A stretch of DNA of 24,268 nucleotides from the NCBI GenBank assembly GCA_934376955.1, contig CAKRPJ010000035.1:1-24268 (forward strand), in the 5' to 3' direction. Source of the stretch: CAKRPJ01 sp934376955 (GTDB lineage: Bacteria; Bacillota; Clostridia; Lachnospirales; Lachnospiraceae). The position numbers and the translations under genes are program-made. The notes below the pieces were generated by a model that was not told the DNA's origin, made no database searches, and was given only the letters and a program-made list of their open reading frames with translations. Shown in pieces: positions 1 to 7,308 of this stretch; positions within the stretch are counted from its first letter, which is position 1, and every line of letters begins with the position of its first letter.

Positions 1-941
1 CTTATAAAGAGTATACAAAGGCAAAACAGGATGTCGAGGACAGCCTTGCACTCCTTGAGGAGGAGAGCGACGAGGAGATGAGAGAGCTCGCAAAGGAGGA
101 GCTTTCGGATGCCAAAAAGAAGATCGAAGAATTAGAGCAGCAGCTTAAGATCCTGCTCCTCCCGAAGGATCCGAACGATGAAAAGAACGTTATCGTAGAG
201 ATCCGTGCCGGTGCAGGCGGAGACGAGGCGGCTCTGTTCGCATCCGAATTATACAGAATGTATGTCCATTATGCAGAACGTCAGAGATGGAAGGTGGAGC
301 TCATCAACGTCAGTGAGAGCGGCATCGGCGGCATGAAGGAGGTCGAATTCATGATCACCGGTCAGGGTGCATATTCCAAGCTCAAATATGAGAGTGGTGT
401 CCACCGCGTACAGCGTGTCCCGGAGACGGAGTCCGGCGGACGTATCCATACATCAACAGCCACTGTAGCGATCATGCCGGAGGCTGAGGAATTTGATGTT
501 GTGATCGATGACAAGGATATCAGGATCGACGTTATGCGTGCGTCAGGAAATGGCGGACAGTGTGTAAATACAACAGACTCTGCCGTTCGTCTGACCCATA
601 TCCCGACCGGGATCGTGATCTACAGCCAGACAGAGAAATCCCAGCTGCAGAACAAGGAAAAGGCGTTCCGTCTTCTGCGTTCCAAGCTGTACGATATGGA
701 ATTAGAGCGTCGTCAGAATGAGGAAGCGGAGGCACGCCGAAGCCAGATCGGTACAGGAGACCGCTCCGAGAAGATCCGTACCTATAACTTCCCGCAGGGA
801 CGTGTGACCGATCACAGGATCAAGCTGACATTATATAAGATCGATGCCATTATGGACGGAGATCTGCAGGAGCTGATTGACAGTCTGATCGCGGCCGATC
901 AGGCAGCTAAGCTGGCAAAGATGAACGAAAATCCGATCTAA
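1..941 (+). CDS. prfA: Peptide chain release factor 1 (RF1), 5'-truncated by window edge
   Basis: Reads UAA and UAG stop codons in the ribosomal A site and triggers hydrolysis of peptidyl-tRNA. The frame is open from base 3, so the true start lies left of the window; the ATG at 78 is internal. The visible part has an N-terminal acidic coiled-coil end, the PCRF-domain text VEIRAGAGGDEAALFA, the codon-recognition tripeptide as PET within RVPETESGGRIHTS, and the catalytic GGQ (codons 552-560) in SGNGGQCVNTTDSAVR. RF1 rather than RF2 is supported by the PxT tripeptide and the NTTDSAVR context. The His usual in many RF1s after GGQ is Cys here. Upstream neighbours, often prmC, are not visible. A structured stretch and a terminator follow at 942-1050. 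Confidence 0.97.
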   Translation, partial: YKEYTKAKQDVEDSLALLEEESDEEMRELAKEELSDAKKKIEELEQQLKILLLPKDPNDEKNVIVEIRAGAGGDEAALFASELYRMYVHYAERQRWKVELINVSESGIGGMKEVEFMITGQGAYSKLKYESGVHRVQRVPETESGGRIHTSTATVAIMPEAEEFDVVIDDKDIRIDVMRASGNGGQCVNTTDSAVRLTHIPTGIVIYSQTEKSQLQNKEKAFRLLRSKLYDMELERRQNEEAEARRSQIGTGDRSEKIRTYNFPQGRVTDHRIKLTLYKIDAIMDGDLQELIDSLIAADQAAKLAKMNENPI

Positions 942-992
942 TGATGCCAAGGATTGTGGGAGTGTGCAGCACGGAACAATCCACAGGCATCA
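942..992. other. Two-part inverted repeat directly after prfA
   Basis: TGATGCC (942-948) pairs with GGCATCA (986-992), and inside it GGATTGT (951-957) pairs with ACAATCC (976-982). The loop is about 18 nt. It starts one base after the prfA stop codon and is followed by AAAATCGGGGGG, not a T run, so it is not a canonical terminator. It could be a 3' mRNA-protecting hairpin. Confidence 0.55.
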
Positions 993-1010
993 AAATCGGG
1001 GGGCTTTTAA

Positions 1011-1055
1011 GGCGTCGCAAAACTGGTTTTTGCGGCGCCTCTTTCTGTCTTCTTT
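1011..1055. terminator. Intrinsic terminator between convergent prfA and MFS gene
   Basis: GGCGTCGCAAAA (from 1011) pairs with TTTTTGCGGCGCC (to 1039) through a 4-5 nt loop, with one G-U pair. CTTTCTGTCTTCTTTT follows on the plus strand. On the minus strand the stem is followed by TTAAAAG, so it probably serves both convergent genes. Confidence 0.75.
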
Positions 1056-1065
1056 TATCTGTTTT

Positions 1066-2268
1066 TTATTCCGAAACACCCTTCATTGCGGATGCGGCAA
1101 TCTGAAGCACGGCGGAGGCAGCGGCCAGATAGAAGACGTACTGGACTCCGAAGCGTTCCCAGATGATTCCCATGATCGGGGAGGCAATGATCGCCATGAT
1201 GTGGTCGACACTCAGACCGACGGAGAGAGTCCTAGTGACCTCGCTGCGGTCGAGGGCGATGGAGCGCATCATAAAGGCATGCACTATGTTGAACTGCTCA
1301 AACAGGACACTGAGGATGTAGGCCGCAAATACGAGAAAGAGCTGGGGGCCGCTTTTGGCAAAGGTGCCATTGGCCAGCATTCCGGCCATCAGCCCTAAGA
1401 CAGAGAATGAGAGTGCGATATATCCGGCTTCGACCCAGAGCATCTTTTTCACGCCGAACCGATCCATCATGCGGCCGATCACCGGTGAGATCATGGAGCC
1501 GATAAAATGGGTGAGGATCGTAAGGAGCGCTAATGTGTCGGCACCCTGCTCCAGAAGCTTAATGATGACCCAGGGGGCGAAGACGATACGGATACGCTTC
1601 TGGCAGCCGTAAGCCAGAGTTACCATATAATAAGGCATATACCGGCGTCGGAACAGAAGACGGCGGTTTTTGACGGTCTCCTCATTTTCGGTATTACGCA
1701 GCACGAAAAGGAGCATGACGATAGCCAGAAGGGAGGCGGCTATGGAAAAGACGAAGGGACGGATCACGCGGCTCTGAAAAGAAAAGAATCCGGTGCGAAA
1801 GCCGATAAATACCAGTGCAGCGGCGATCATAGAGCCACGGGTCGAGTAGCTTTTAAATATTCCCAGGGATGTACCTTCTTTTCCGGGCTCCGCAAGGGAC
1901 ATGGAGATGGATTCATTGAGGGGCATAAACAGATGGTTTCCGAGAGATTGTATAAAGAGGAAGATCATCATGACGCTGTATCCGGGAGAAAGAAAGCCCA
2001 TAACGGTGGCGCCGATTATCATAAGAATCTGAGAGACGATGGCCATTTTTATATTGCCGAGGAAGCCGATAGCCGCCACAACGACCATACAGAGCACACC
2101 GGGACTTTCACGCGGAATCTCGAGAAAGCCTCTCTGAATGGAATCAATGTGGAAGACTTCATTAAAATAGTTGGACTGGATGTTGCAGCTCAGCCCGTTC
2201 GCCAGCGCAATGCAGATCAGCGCAGCGGCAAAGAAACGGGCGGCCTGTTTTCTGGATGCTTCATTCAT
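1066..2268 (-). CDS. Major facilitator superfamily transporter, substrate unknown
   Basis: A 400-residue, very hydrophobic protein with about a dozen membrane-spanning stretches, the usual size for an MFS permease in the cytoplasmic membrane. A motif-A-like loop, GRMMDRFGVKKM, lies between helices in the second half, matching the conserved cytoplasmic loop of MFS carriers. The N-terminal half carries a longer charged linker (RNTENEETVKNRRLLFRRR), the typical central loop between the two six-helix halves. The start at 2268 is supported by GGAG about 9 bases upstream. It is divergent from tdh and has its own promoter candidate. No substrate-specific motif is recognisable; drug efflux or metabolite export are both possible. 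Confidence 0.85.
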   Translation of the reverse strand: MNEASRKQAARFFAAALICIALANGLSCNIQSNYFNEVFHIDSIQRGFLEIPRESPGVLCMVVVAAIGFLGNIKMAIVSQILMIIGATVMGFLSPGYSVMMIFLFIQSLGNHLFMPLNESISMSLAEPGKEGTSLGIFKSYSTRGSMIAAALVFIGFRTGFFSFQSRVIRPFVFSIAASLLAIVMLLFVLRNTENEETVKNRRLLFRRRYMPYYMVTLAYGCQKRIRIVFAPWVIIKLLEQGADTLALLTILTHFIGSMISPVIGRMMDRFGVKKMLWVEAGYIALSFSVLGLMAGMLANGTFAKSGPQLFLVFAAYILSVLFEQFNIVHAFMMRSIALDRSEVTRTLSVGLSVDHIMAIIASPIMGIIWERFGVQYVFYLAAASAVLQIAASAMKGVSE

Positions 2269-2329
2269 GATGTGATCTCCTTTACTGTCTCCATCCGGCA
2301 GTGCGGCAGAGACGAAACGTATTTTTTAC

Positions 2330-2359
2330 AGTATATCACCGGGGCCTGCCGATTGGCAA
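2330..2359 (-). promoter_or_regulatory. Promoter candidate for the MFS gene
   Basis: On the minus strand TTGCCA (2354-2359) is separated by 18 bases from TATACT (2330-2335), giving a leader of about 55 nt before the ATG at 2268. Confidence 0.5.
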
Positions 2360-2471
2360 CAGAATGTATAATATGAACGGATAAAAAAAGCGTATGTCCG
2401 CGATACACGGAATATCGGCTTAATTTTTGCACGGATATGTAAAAAAATGTTAAGAATACATGGAAAACATA

Positions 2472-2500
2472 TTGTAATGCCACAAAAAATATGATATTAT
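2472..2500 (+). promoter_or_regulatory. Promoter for tdh-kbl
   Basis: TTGTAA (2472-2477), a 17-base spacer and TATTAT (2495-2500). The predicted transcript starts near 2507 and has a leader of about 76 nt. That leader contains a GC-rich dyad (GACGG 2531-2535 with CCGTC 2554-2558, and a GCCGGC core between them) of unknown role. The remaining 2269-2471 holds the MFS promoter and no gene that I can see. Confidence 0.6.
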
Positions 2501-2582
2501 GTCCTTGTATCACGAACACAATACAAAATCGACGGGCCGCCGGCCGGCAGTGTCCGTCAGAATTTGCTGGAGGGATATTCTT

Positions 2583-3623
2583 ATGAGGATGATGGACGCT
2601 ATCGTAAAACCGACTGCTGGTGTTGGTCTGGAACTTCGTCAGGTTCCGGTACCGGTTCCGGGTCCGGGGGAAGTATTAATTAAAATTCATAAAACTGCTA
2701 TCTGCGGTACAGATGTACATATCTATGATTGGAACGAGTGGTCAGCTCAGCACGTAAAACCGCCGATGGTTATCGGACATGAGTATGTTGGTGAGATCGC
2801 TGAGCTCGGTGAAGGTGTAACAGGCTTCACAGTAGGACAGAGAGTTTCCGGTGAAGGACACATTACCTGCGGCCACTGCCGTAACTGCCGTAACGGAAAT
2901 ATCCAGTGGTGTAAGGACACAAACAGCGTAGGCGTAGACCGTGACGGTGCATTCGCTGAATATGTATGCATTCCGGCTACAAACGTTATTGCCATCGACC
3001 CGTCTCTGGATGAGGACGTTGTTGCAATGTTCGACGCAGTAGGAAACGCAACCCATACAGCTCTTATGTTCAATTTGGTTGGTGAGGACGTTCTTATTAC
3101 TGGAGCAGGCCCGATCGGTATGCTGGCTACTGCTATCTGTAAATATGCAGGCGCACGCCGCGTTATCATCACAGACATTAATGATTATCGTCTTGAGCTC
3201 GCTAAAAAGATGGGCGCAGACGCAGTTGTAAATACAGCAAAAGAAGACCTGAATGCAGTGATGAAGCAGCAGGGAATTGTTGAGGGCTTCGATGTCGGCC
3301 TTGAAATGTCCGGAAACGGCGGAGCACTGAACCAGATGCTGGGTGTTATGAGAAACGGCGGAAAGATCAGCCTTCTCGGACTTGGAAACGGCCCGGTTTC
3401 CATGGATATGAACCTTGTTATCGGCAAGGGTCTGACCTTACAGGGTATCTACGGACGTAAGCCGGATAACTGGCACCAGATGGCATACATGGTACAGGGC
3501 GGCCTGGATCTGAAACCGGCTATCACCCACAGATTCCACTATACAGAGTTTGAAAAGGGCTTTGAGGCTATGCACAGCGGAAAATCCGGAAAAGTTATCC
3601 TTGACTGGACAACAAAAAGATAA
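2583..3623 (+). CDS. tdh: L-threonine 3-dehydrogenase
   Basis: Zinc-dependent medium-chain dehydrogenase that oxidises L-threonine with NAD+ to 2-amino-3-ketobutyrate. From the ATG at 2583 it is 346 aa, the normal family length. GGAGGG at 2569-2574 sits 8 bases before this ATG, so I reject the longer frame opening at 2499, which would begin inside the promoter. Visible motifs: catalytic zinc ligands Cys41 (AICGTDVHIYDW) and His66/Glu67 (IGHEYVGEI); structural zinc cysteines at about 96, 99, 102 and 110 (CGHCRNC...WC); and the nucleotide-binding glycine motif ITGAGPIGMLA. kbl follows after 47 bases without a terminator, so the two form one operon for threonine catabolism. A general sorbitol/alcohol dehydrogenase is unlikely given the kbl partner. 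Confidence 0.95.
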   Translation: MRMMDAIVKPTAGVGLELRQVPVPVPGPGEVLIKIHKTAICGTDVHIYDWNEWSAQHVKPPMVIGHEYVGEIAELGEGVTGFTVGQRVSGEGHITCGHCRNCRNGNIQWCKDTNSVGVDRDGAFAEYVCIPATNVIAIDPSLDEDVVAMFDAVGNATHTALMFNLVGEDVLITGAGPIGMLATAICKYAGARRVIITDINDYRLELAKKMGADAVVNTAKEDLNAVMKQQGIVEGFDVGLEMSGNGGALNQMLGVMRNGGKISLLGLGNGPVSMDMNLVIGKGLTLQGIYGRKPDNWHQMAYMVQGGLDLKPAITHRFHYTEFEKGFEAMHSGKSGKVILDWTTKR

Positions 3624-3670
3624 TCGAGATAATCCGAAAACATCATAACATAAAGACAGGAGGAGCAGCA

Positions 3671-4858
3671 ATGAAATCAGCTTTTGAACAGTATCGCGCA
3701 GAGCTGGATGCGATCCGCGAAGCAGGTACTTATAAAAATGAACGTATTATCACAACACCACAGTATTCCCGTATTAATACAACTGAGGCAAACGGCGTAG
3801 TCAATATGTGCGCAAATAACTACCTTGGTCTTTCCGCACATCCGCGTCTTATCAAGGCTGCAAAAGAGAGCTATGATAAGTGGGGCTTCGGACTTTCTTC
3901 TGTACGTTTTATCTGCGGTACACAGGAGATTCACAAAGAGCTTGAGAGAAAGATCGCAGACTTCGTAGGTATGGAAGATGCAATCCTTTATTCTTCCTGC
4001 TTCGATGCAAACGGCGGACTTTTCGAGACACTTTTAGGCGCTGATGATGCGATCATCTCTGATGAATTAAATCATGCATCCATTATTGACGGTGTTCGTC
4101 TCTGTAAGGCTAAGAGATATCGTTACCACAACAACGATATGGAAGATCTGAAGAAACAGCTTGATGATGCAAAAGCAGCAGGCTGCAAGCGTATCATGAT
4201 CGCTACAGATGGCGTATTCTCCATGGATGGTTATATTGCCAACTTAAAGGGAATCTGTGATCTGGCTGATGAATACGACGCACTTGTAATGGTTGACGAC
4301 AGCCATGCAGTCGGCTTCATGGGTGAGCACGGACGCGGAACACCGGAGTATTGCGGTGTTATGGGACGTGTGGATATCCTTACAGGTACATTTGGTAAAG
4401 CAATGGGCGGAGCTTCCGGCGGATACACAGCCTCCAAGAAGGAAGTTATCGATCTGTTAAGACAGCGCAGCCGTCCATACCTTTTCTCCAACTCTCTGGC
4501 TCCGGCTATCTGTGCCGCAACAATTGAGACGATCAATATGTTAAATGAGTCCACAGCTCTCCGTGACAAGGTTCACGAGAATGCTGCATACTTCCGTACA
4601 GAGATGGAGAAGCTTGGCTTTGACCTCCTTCCGGGTGAGCATCCGATCGTTCCGGTTATGCTCTATGATCCGAAGGTTGCCAACGAGTTTGCACGCCGTA
4701 TGCTTGCAAAGGGCGTATACGTAGTAGGCTTCTGCTATCCGGTAGTTCCGAAGGGACGTGACCGTGTACGTACTCAGATCTCTGCAGGACATACAAAAGA
4801 GGATCTTGATTTCGCTGTTAAGTGCTTCGGCGAGGTTAAGAAGGAAATGGGCTTATAA
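3671..4858 (+). CDS. kbl: Glycine C-acetyltransferase (2-amino-3-ketobutyrate CoA ligase)
   Basis: PLP-dependent alpha-oxoamine synthase. It cleaves 2-amino-3-ketobutyrate with CoA to glycine and acetyl-CoA, taking the product of the upstream Tdh. It is 395 aa, the usual length. The PLP-binding lysine is Lys243 in TGTFGKAMGGASGG. The cofactor-binding DDSHAVG lies at 209-215, and the family signature NNYLGLS is near residue 49. AGGAGGAG ends 6-7 bases before the ATG. A terminator follows at 4881. 8-Amino-7-oxononanoate synthase (BioF) is the main paralogue, but the Tdh neighbour and sequence favour Kbl. Confidence 0.95.
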   Translation: MKSAFEQYRAELDAIREAGTYKNERIITTPQYSRINTTEANGVVNMCANNYLGLSAHPRLIKAAKESYDKWGFGLSSVRFICGTQEIHKELERKIADFVGMEDAILYSSCFDANGGLFETLLGADDAIISDELNHASIIDGVRLCKAKRYRYHNNDMEDLKKQLDDAKAAGCKRIMIATDGVFSMDGYIANLKGICDLADEYDALVMVDDSHAVGFMGEHGRGTPEYCGVMGRVDILTGTFGKAMGGASGGYTASKKEVIDLLRQRSRPYLFSNSLAPAICAATIETINMLNESTALRDKVHENAAYFRTEMEKLGFDLLPGEHPIVPVMLYDPKVANEFARRMLAKGVYVVGFCYPVVPKGRDRVRTQISAGHTKEDLDFAVKCFGEVKKEMGL

Positions 4859-4880
4859 TTATAATAAGAAGAATAACAGA

Positions 4881-4914
4881 GATTCCCGTCTGAGATCATG
4901 GCGGGAATCTTTTG
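4881..4914 (+). terminator. Intrinsic terminator after kbl
   Basis: GATTCCCG (4881-4888) pairs with CGGGAATC (4902-4909), followed by TTTT. It ends only about 30 bases before the next start codon, so it may also attenuate read-through into the CAP-domain gene. Confidence 0.75.
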
Positions 4915-4940
4915 CTATACGTTCGGAGGGGAGAATAGGT

Positions 4941-6095
4941 ATGAAGAAAGCGATTAAGATATTTGGTCTCGCCTGTCTCATGACAGCAGCCATGACAGGC
5001 TCTGCATTTGCCGGAAGCTGGATACAGGATGCGGCAAGACCGGTAAACGTCAATGGATTATCCAACTGGTGGTATCGGAATGATGATGGAACATATCCGA
5101 AGAATGGCTGGGCATGGCTTGACGGAAACAATAACGGGGTCAGTGAGTGCTATCGCTTTGACAATGACGGCTGGATGTATATTTCTACCAGTGTGGATGG
5201 CTTCGAGGTCAATGAAAACGGAGCGTGGACAGTAAATTCTGCCGTTCAGGAAAAGAGGAATGCGGTACCCGCAGGACAAGGCGGGAGCCAGACAGATAAT
5301 CAGCAGAATCCAAAGAACCAGTGGATCACAGACGCCAACGGAAAGAGATATTTCGATTCCAAGGGAAATATGTGCTGCGGCTGGAAAAAGATCTCCGGAG
5401 CTAAGTACTATTTTGATGACGGCGGCTATATGGTGACCGGATATCACGAGATCGACGGGGCAGAATACTACTTCCTGAATGACGGAAAGCAGGCATTAAA
5501 AACGGTGTTTGATTCTTCAGACAATGTTTATTATGTGATCGAAAAAGAGAATCATACCGTGATCGATGTTGTCGATGCGTCAGACTGGAGAAGCTATAAG
5601 AAGGATGCGGACAGCAGCCTTGTGGATACCTCAAAGGTCGTATCTACAGACGGAACCTCCCATAAAAACAATTCCGGCAGCTCTCAGGGCGGAAGCCTGG
5701 AGACCGGCATCAATGAGGATTGGGAGATGGAGTGCTTTGATCTGATCAACGAACAGAGGACAAAGCGGGGCTTATCCGCGTTAGAGCATGATGATGCGAT
5801 TCAGGAGGCCTGTGATGTCCGTGCCGTAGAGATAGCAGAATCCTTCTCTCATACGCGTCCGGACGGAACCTCCTGTTTTACCGCGCTGGAGGATGCGGGA
5901 TTGAGTGCAGGCGGCTGCGGCGAGAATATCTGCGCAGGAACGACATCCCCGAAGGCGGCGGTAGAGGCGTGGATGAATTCCCCGGGCCATAAGGCGAATA
6001 TTCTTACAAAGAAATTCAAAAAGGGTGCGATCGGATTTTATTATGATCCGGATTCAGAGTGGACATATCACTGGGTACAGCTGTTTACCTATTAA
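4941..6095 (+). CDS. Exported CAP-domain protein with cell-wall-binding repeats
   Basis: A 384-aa secreted protein. The ATG at 4941 follows GGAGGGGAG (from 4925) and begins a classic signal peptide (MKKAIKIFGLACLMTAAM), probably cut after SAFA (residue 24); the frame opens further upstream, but inside kbl. Residues about 40-90 and 130-200 hold Gly/Trp/Tyr-rich repeats of the choline-binding/cell-wall-binding type (GWKKISGAKYYFDDGGYM then GYHEIDGAEYYFLNDG). A Ser/Gly/Asn-rich linker runs at about 240-258. Residues 263-384 form a CAP/SCP (PR-1-like) domain with SHTRPDG (His304), GENI (Glu339), and AWMNSPGHKANIL (His350), the conserved CAP cavity residues. Expected at the cell surface. The biochemical role of bacterial CAP proteins is poorly defined, so none is assigned. 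Confidence 0.9.
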   Translation: MKKAIKIFGLACLMTAAMTGSAFAGSWIQDAARPVNVNGLSNWWYRNDDGTYPKNGWAWLDGNNNGVSECYRFDNDGWMYISTSVDGFEVNENGAWTVNSAVQEKRNAVPAGQGGSQTDNQQNPKNQWITDANGKRYFDSKGNMCCGWKKISGAKYYFDDGGYMVTGYHEIDGAEYYFLNDGKQALKTVFDSSDNVYYVIEKENHTVIDVVDASDWRSYKKDADSSLVDTSKVVSTDGTSHKNNSGSSQGGSLETGINEDWEMECFDLINEQRTKRGLSALEHDDAIQEACDVRAVEIAESFSHTRPDGTSCFTALEDAGLSAGGCGENICAGTTSPKAAVEAWMNSPGHKANILTKKFKKGAIGFYYDPDSEWTYHWVQLFTY

Positions 6096-6112
6096 TCGCG
6101 GCATAAAAGCGG

Positions 6113-6265
6113 CAAGTAAAGCGGACATTCGCAATCCGCTTCGCTACTTGCTCATGAACGCAGTCGCTTCGCGATATGTCAGTGGGAGCTTTCAACTCCC
6201 ACTGACATAAGCATCCCACTCACCCACCGCTTAGTGCTCCGCGCACTTGAAGCGGGGGAATGCTT
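6113..6265 (+). repeat. Highly structured palindromic element, candidate IS200/IS605-type end or non-autonomous remnant
   Basis: Three successive hairpins fill the gap between the CAP gene and the rmlA promoter. (1) CAAGTA+AAGCGGA (6113-6125) pairs with TCCGCTT+TACTTG (6135-6150), with a 3-base bulge. (2) ATGTCAGTGGGAG (6176-6188) pairs perfectly over 13 bp with CTCCCACTGACAT (6196-6208), with a 7-base loop. (3) AAGCAT (6209-6214) pairs with ATGCTT (6260-6265), enclosing GCTT-AGTGC (6229-6237) with GCACT-(TG)-AAGC (6243-6253). No open frame is supported. The pattern CACCCACCG...TTGAAGCGGGGGAATGCTT resembles what I recall of the right ends (omega-RNA part) of TnpB-carrying IS605-family elements; that is recollection, not a database match. 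Confidence 0.5.
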
Positions 6266-6305
6266 GTCTGCGTTCAAATTATGACTTTAAAAAATGCAAA
6301 TAACA

Positions 6306-6314
6306 TGATATAAT
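6306..6314 (+). promoter_or_regulatory. Extended -10 promoter of the rml operon
   Basis: TGATATAAT is a full extended -10 (TG-n-TATAAT). The -35 region 17 bases upstream is weak (TTTAAA). The start of transcription should fall near 6321, inside the dyad described next. Confidence 0.6.
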
Positions 6315-6350
6315 GTGCCCATATAAGGAGAAATACGCCTTTATGGGCAC
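6315..6350 (+). promoter_or_regulatory. Dyad at the rmlA transcription start, candidate operator or 5' hairpin
   Basis: GTGCCCATA (6315-6323) pairs with TATGGGCAC (6342-6350), and the stem extends inward (TAAGG with CCTT) with one bulged base. It begins one base after the -10 box and has no following T run, so a repressor operator or an mRNA 5' stabiliser fits better than a terminator. Confidence 0.5.
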
Positions 6351-6389
6351 AATTACTCATAAGGGGAATCAGAAGAAAAGGAGAGTATT

Positions 6390-7292
6390 ATGAAAGGAAT
6401 TATTCTTGCCGGCGGAAGCGGAACACGTCTTTATCCGCTGACGAAGGTAACCTCCAAGCAGCTTTTGCCTATTTATGATAAACCGATGATCTATTATCCG
6501 CTTTCTGTACTGATGAATGCGGGGATCCGTGATATTCTGATCATATCCACGCCGGATGATACTCCAAGGTTTGAGGCCCTCTTAGGGGACGGACACCAGT
6601 TCGGGATCGAGCTTACCTACGCAGTCCAGCCCAGTCCGGACGGTCTTGCCCAGGCGTTCATCATCGGCGCTGACTTTATCGGGGATGATTCGGTCGCTAT
6701 GGTGCTCGGCGACAATATTTTCCATGGACAGGGACTGAAAAAACGTCTCCGCGCTGCCGCAGAAAAGGAAAAAGGGGCAACCGTATTCGGCTACTATGTA
6801 GATGATCCGGAGCGTTTCGGTATCGTTGAATTTGATAAGAGCGGAAAAGCCGTTTCGATCGAGGAAAAGCCTGCGAAACCAAAGTCCAATTACTGTGTGA
6901 CCGGACTTTATTTCTACGATAATAAGGTCGTTGAATATGCGAAAAACCTGAAGCCGTCGGCAAGAGGCGAGCTTGAGATCACGGATCTGAACCGGATCTA
7001 TCTGGAGAACGGTGAGTTAGATGTTACGCTTCTCGGACAGGGCTTTACCTGGCTGGATACAGGAACTCATGAGTCTCTGGTCGAAGCAACAAATTTCGTA
7101 AAAACGGTAGAGACACATCAGCACAGAAAGATTGCCTGCTTAGAGGAGATCGCCTATACAAACGGCTGGATCACAAAGGATGAGGTCATGGCGGCTTACG
7201 AGATCTTAAAGAAGAATCAGTACGGTCAGTACCTTAAGGATGTCGTAGACGGCAAGTATATCGATAAGCTTCCGGGACATGCGGATAAATAG
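6390..7292 (+). CDS. rmlA: Glucose-1-phosphate thymidylyltransferase
   Basis: Couples glucose-1-phosphate and dTTP to dTDP-glucose, the first step of dTDP-L-rhamnose synthesis. It is 300 aa, the standard short RmlA length. The nucleotidyltransferase signature GGSGTRLYPLT is at residues 8-18, followed by KQLLPIYDKPMIYYPLS with the conserved lysine. VLGDNIFHGQG (about 110) holds the metal-binding Asp, and GIVEFD, EEKP and TWLDTGTHESL are further family marks. GGAGAG lies 7-8 bases before the ATG. First gene of the rmlA-rmlB-rmlD-glmM operon; rmlB starts 17 bases downstream. Confidence 0.96.
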   Translation: MKGIILAGGSGTRLYPLTKVTSKQLLPIYDKPMIYYPLSVLMNAGIRDILIISTPDDTPRFEALLGDGHQFGIELTYAVQPSPDGLAQAFIIGADFIGDDSVAMVLGDNIFHGQGLKKRLRAAAEKEKGATVFGYYVDDPERFGIVEFDKSGKAVSIEEKPAKPKSNYCVTGLYFYDNKVVEYAKNLKPSARGELEITDLNRIYLENGELDVTLLGQGFTWLDTGTHESLVEATNFVKTVETHQHRKIACLEEIAYTNGWITKDEVMAAYEILKKNQYGQYLKDVVDGKYIDKLPGHADK

Positions 7293-7308
7293 AAGGAGAA
7301 AGAAAAAT

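Noticed and set aside
2499..2582. N-terminal extension of tdh to 2499
   Set aside because: It overlaps the -10 box and adds residues not seen in the family; a strong ribosome site directs the start at 2583.
4758..4940. N-terminal extension of the CAP protein
   Set aside because: It lies inside kbl and would bury the signal peptide; the ATG at 4941 has its own ribosome site.
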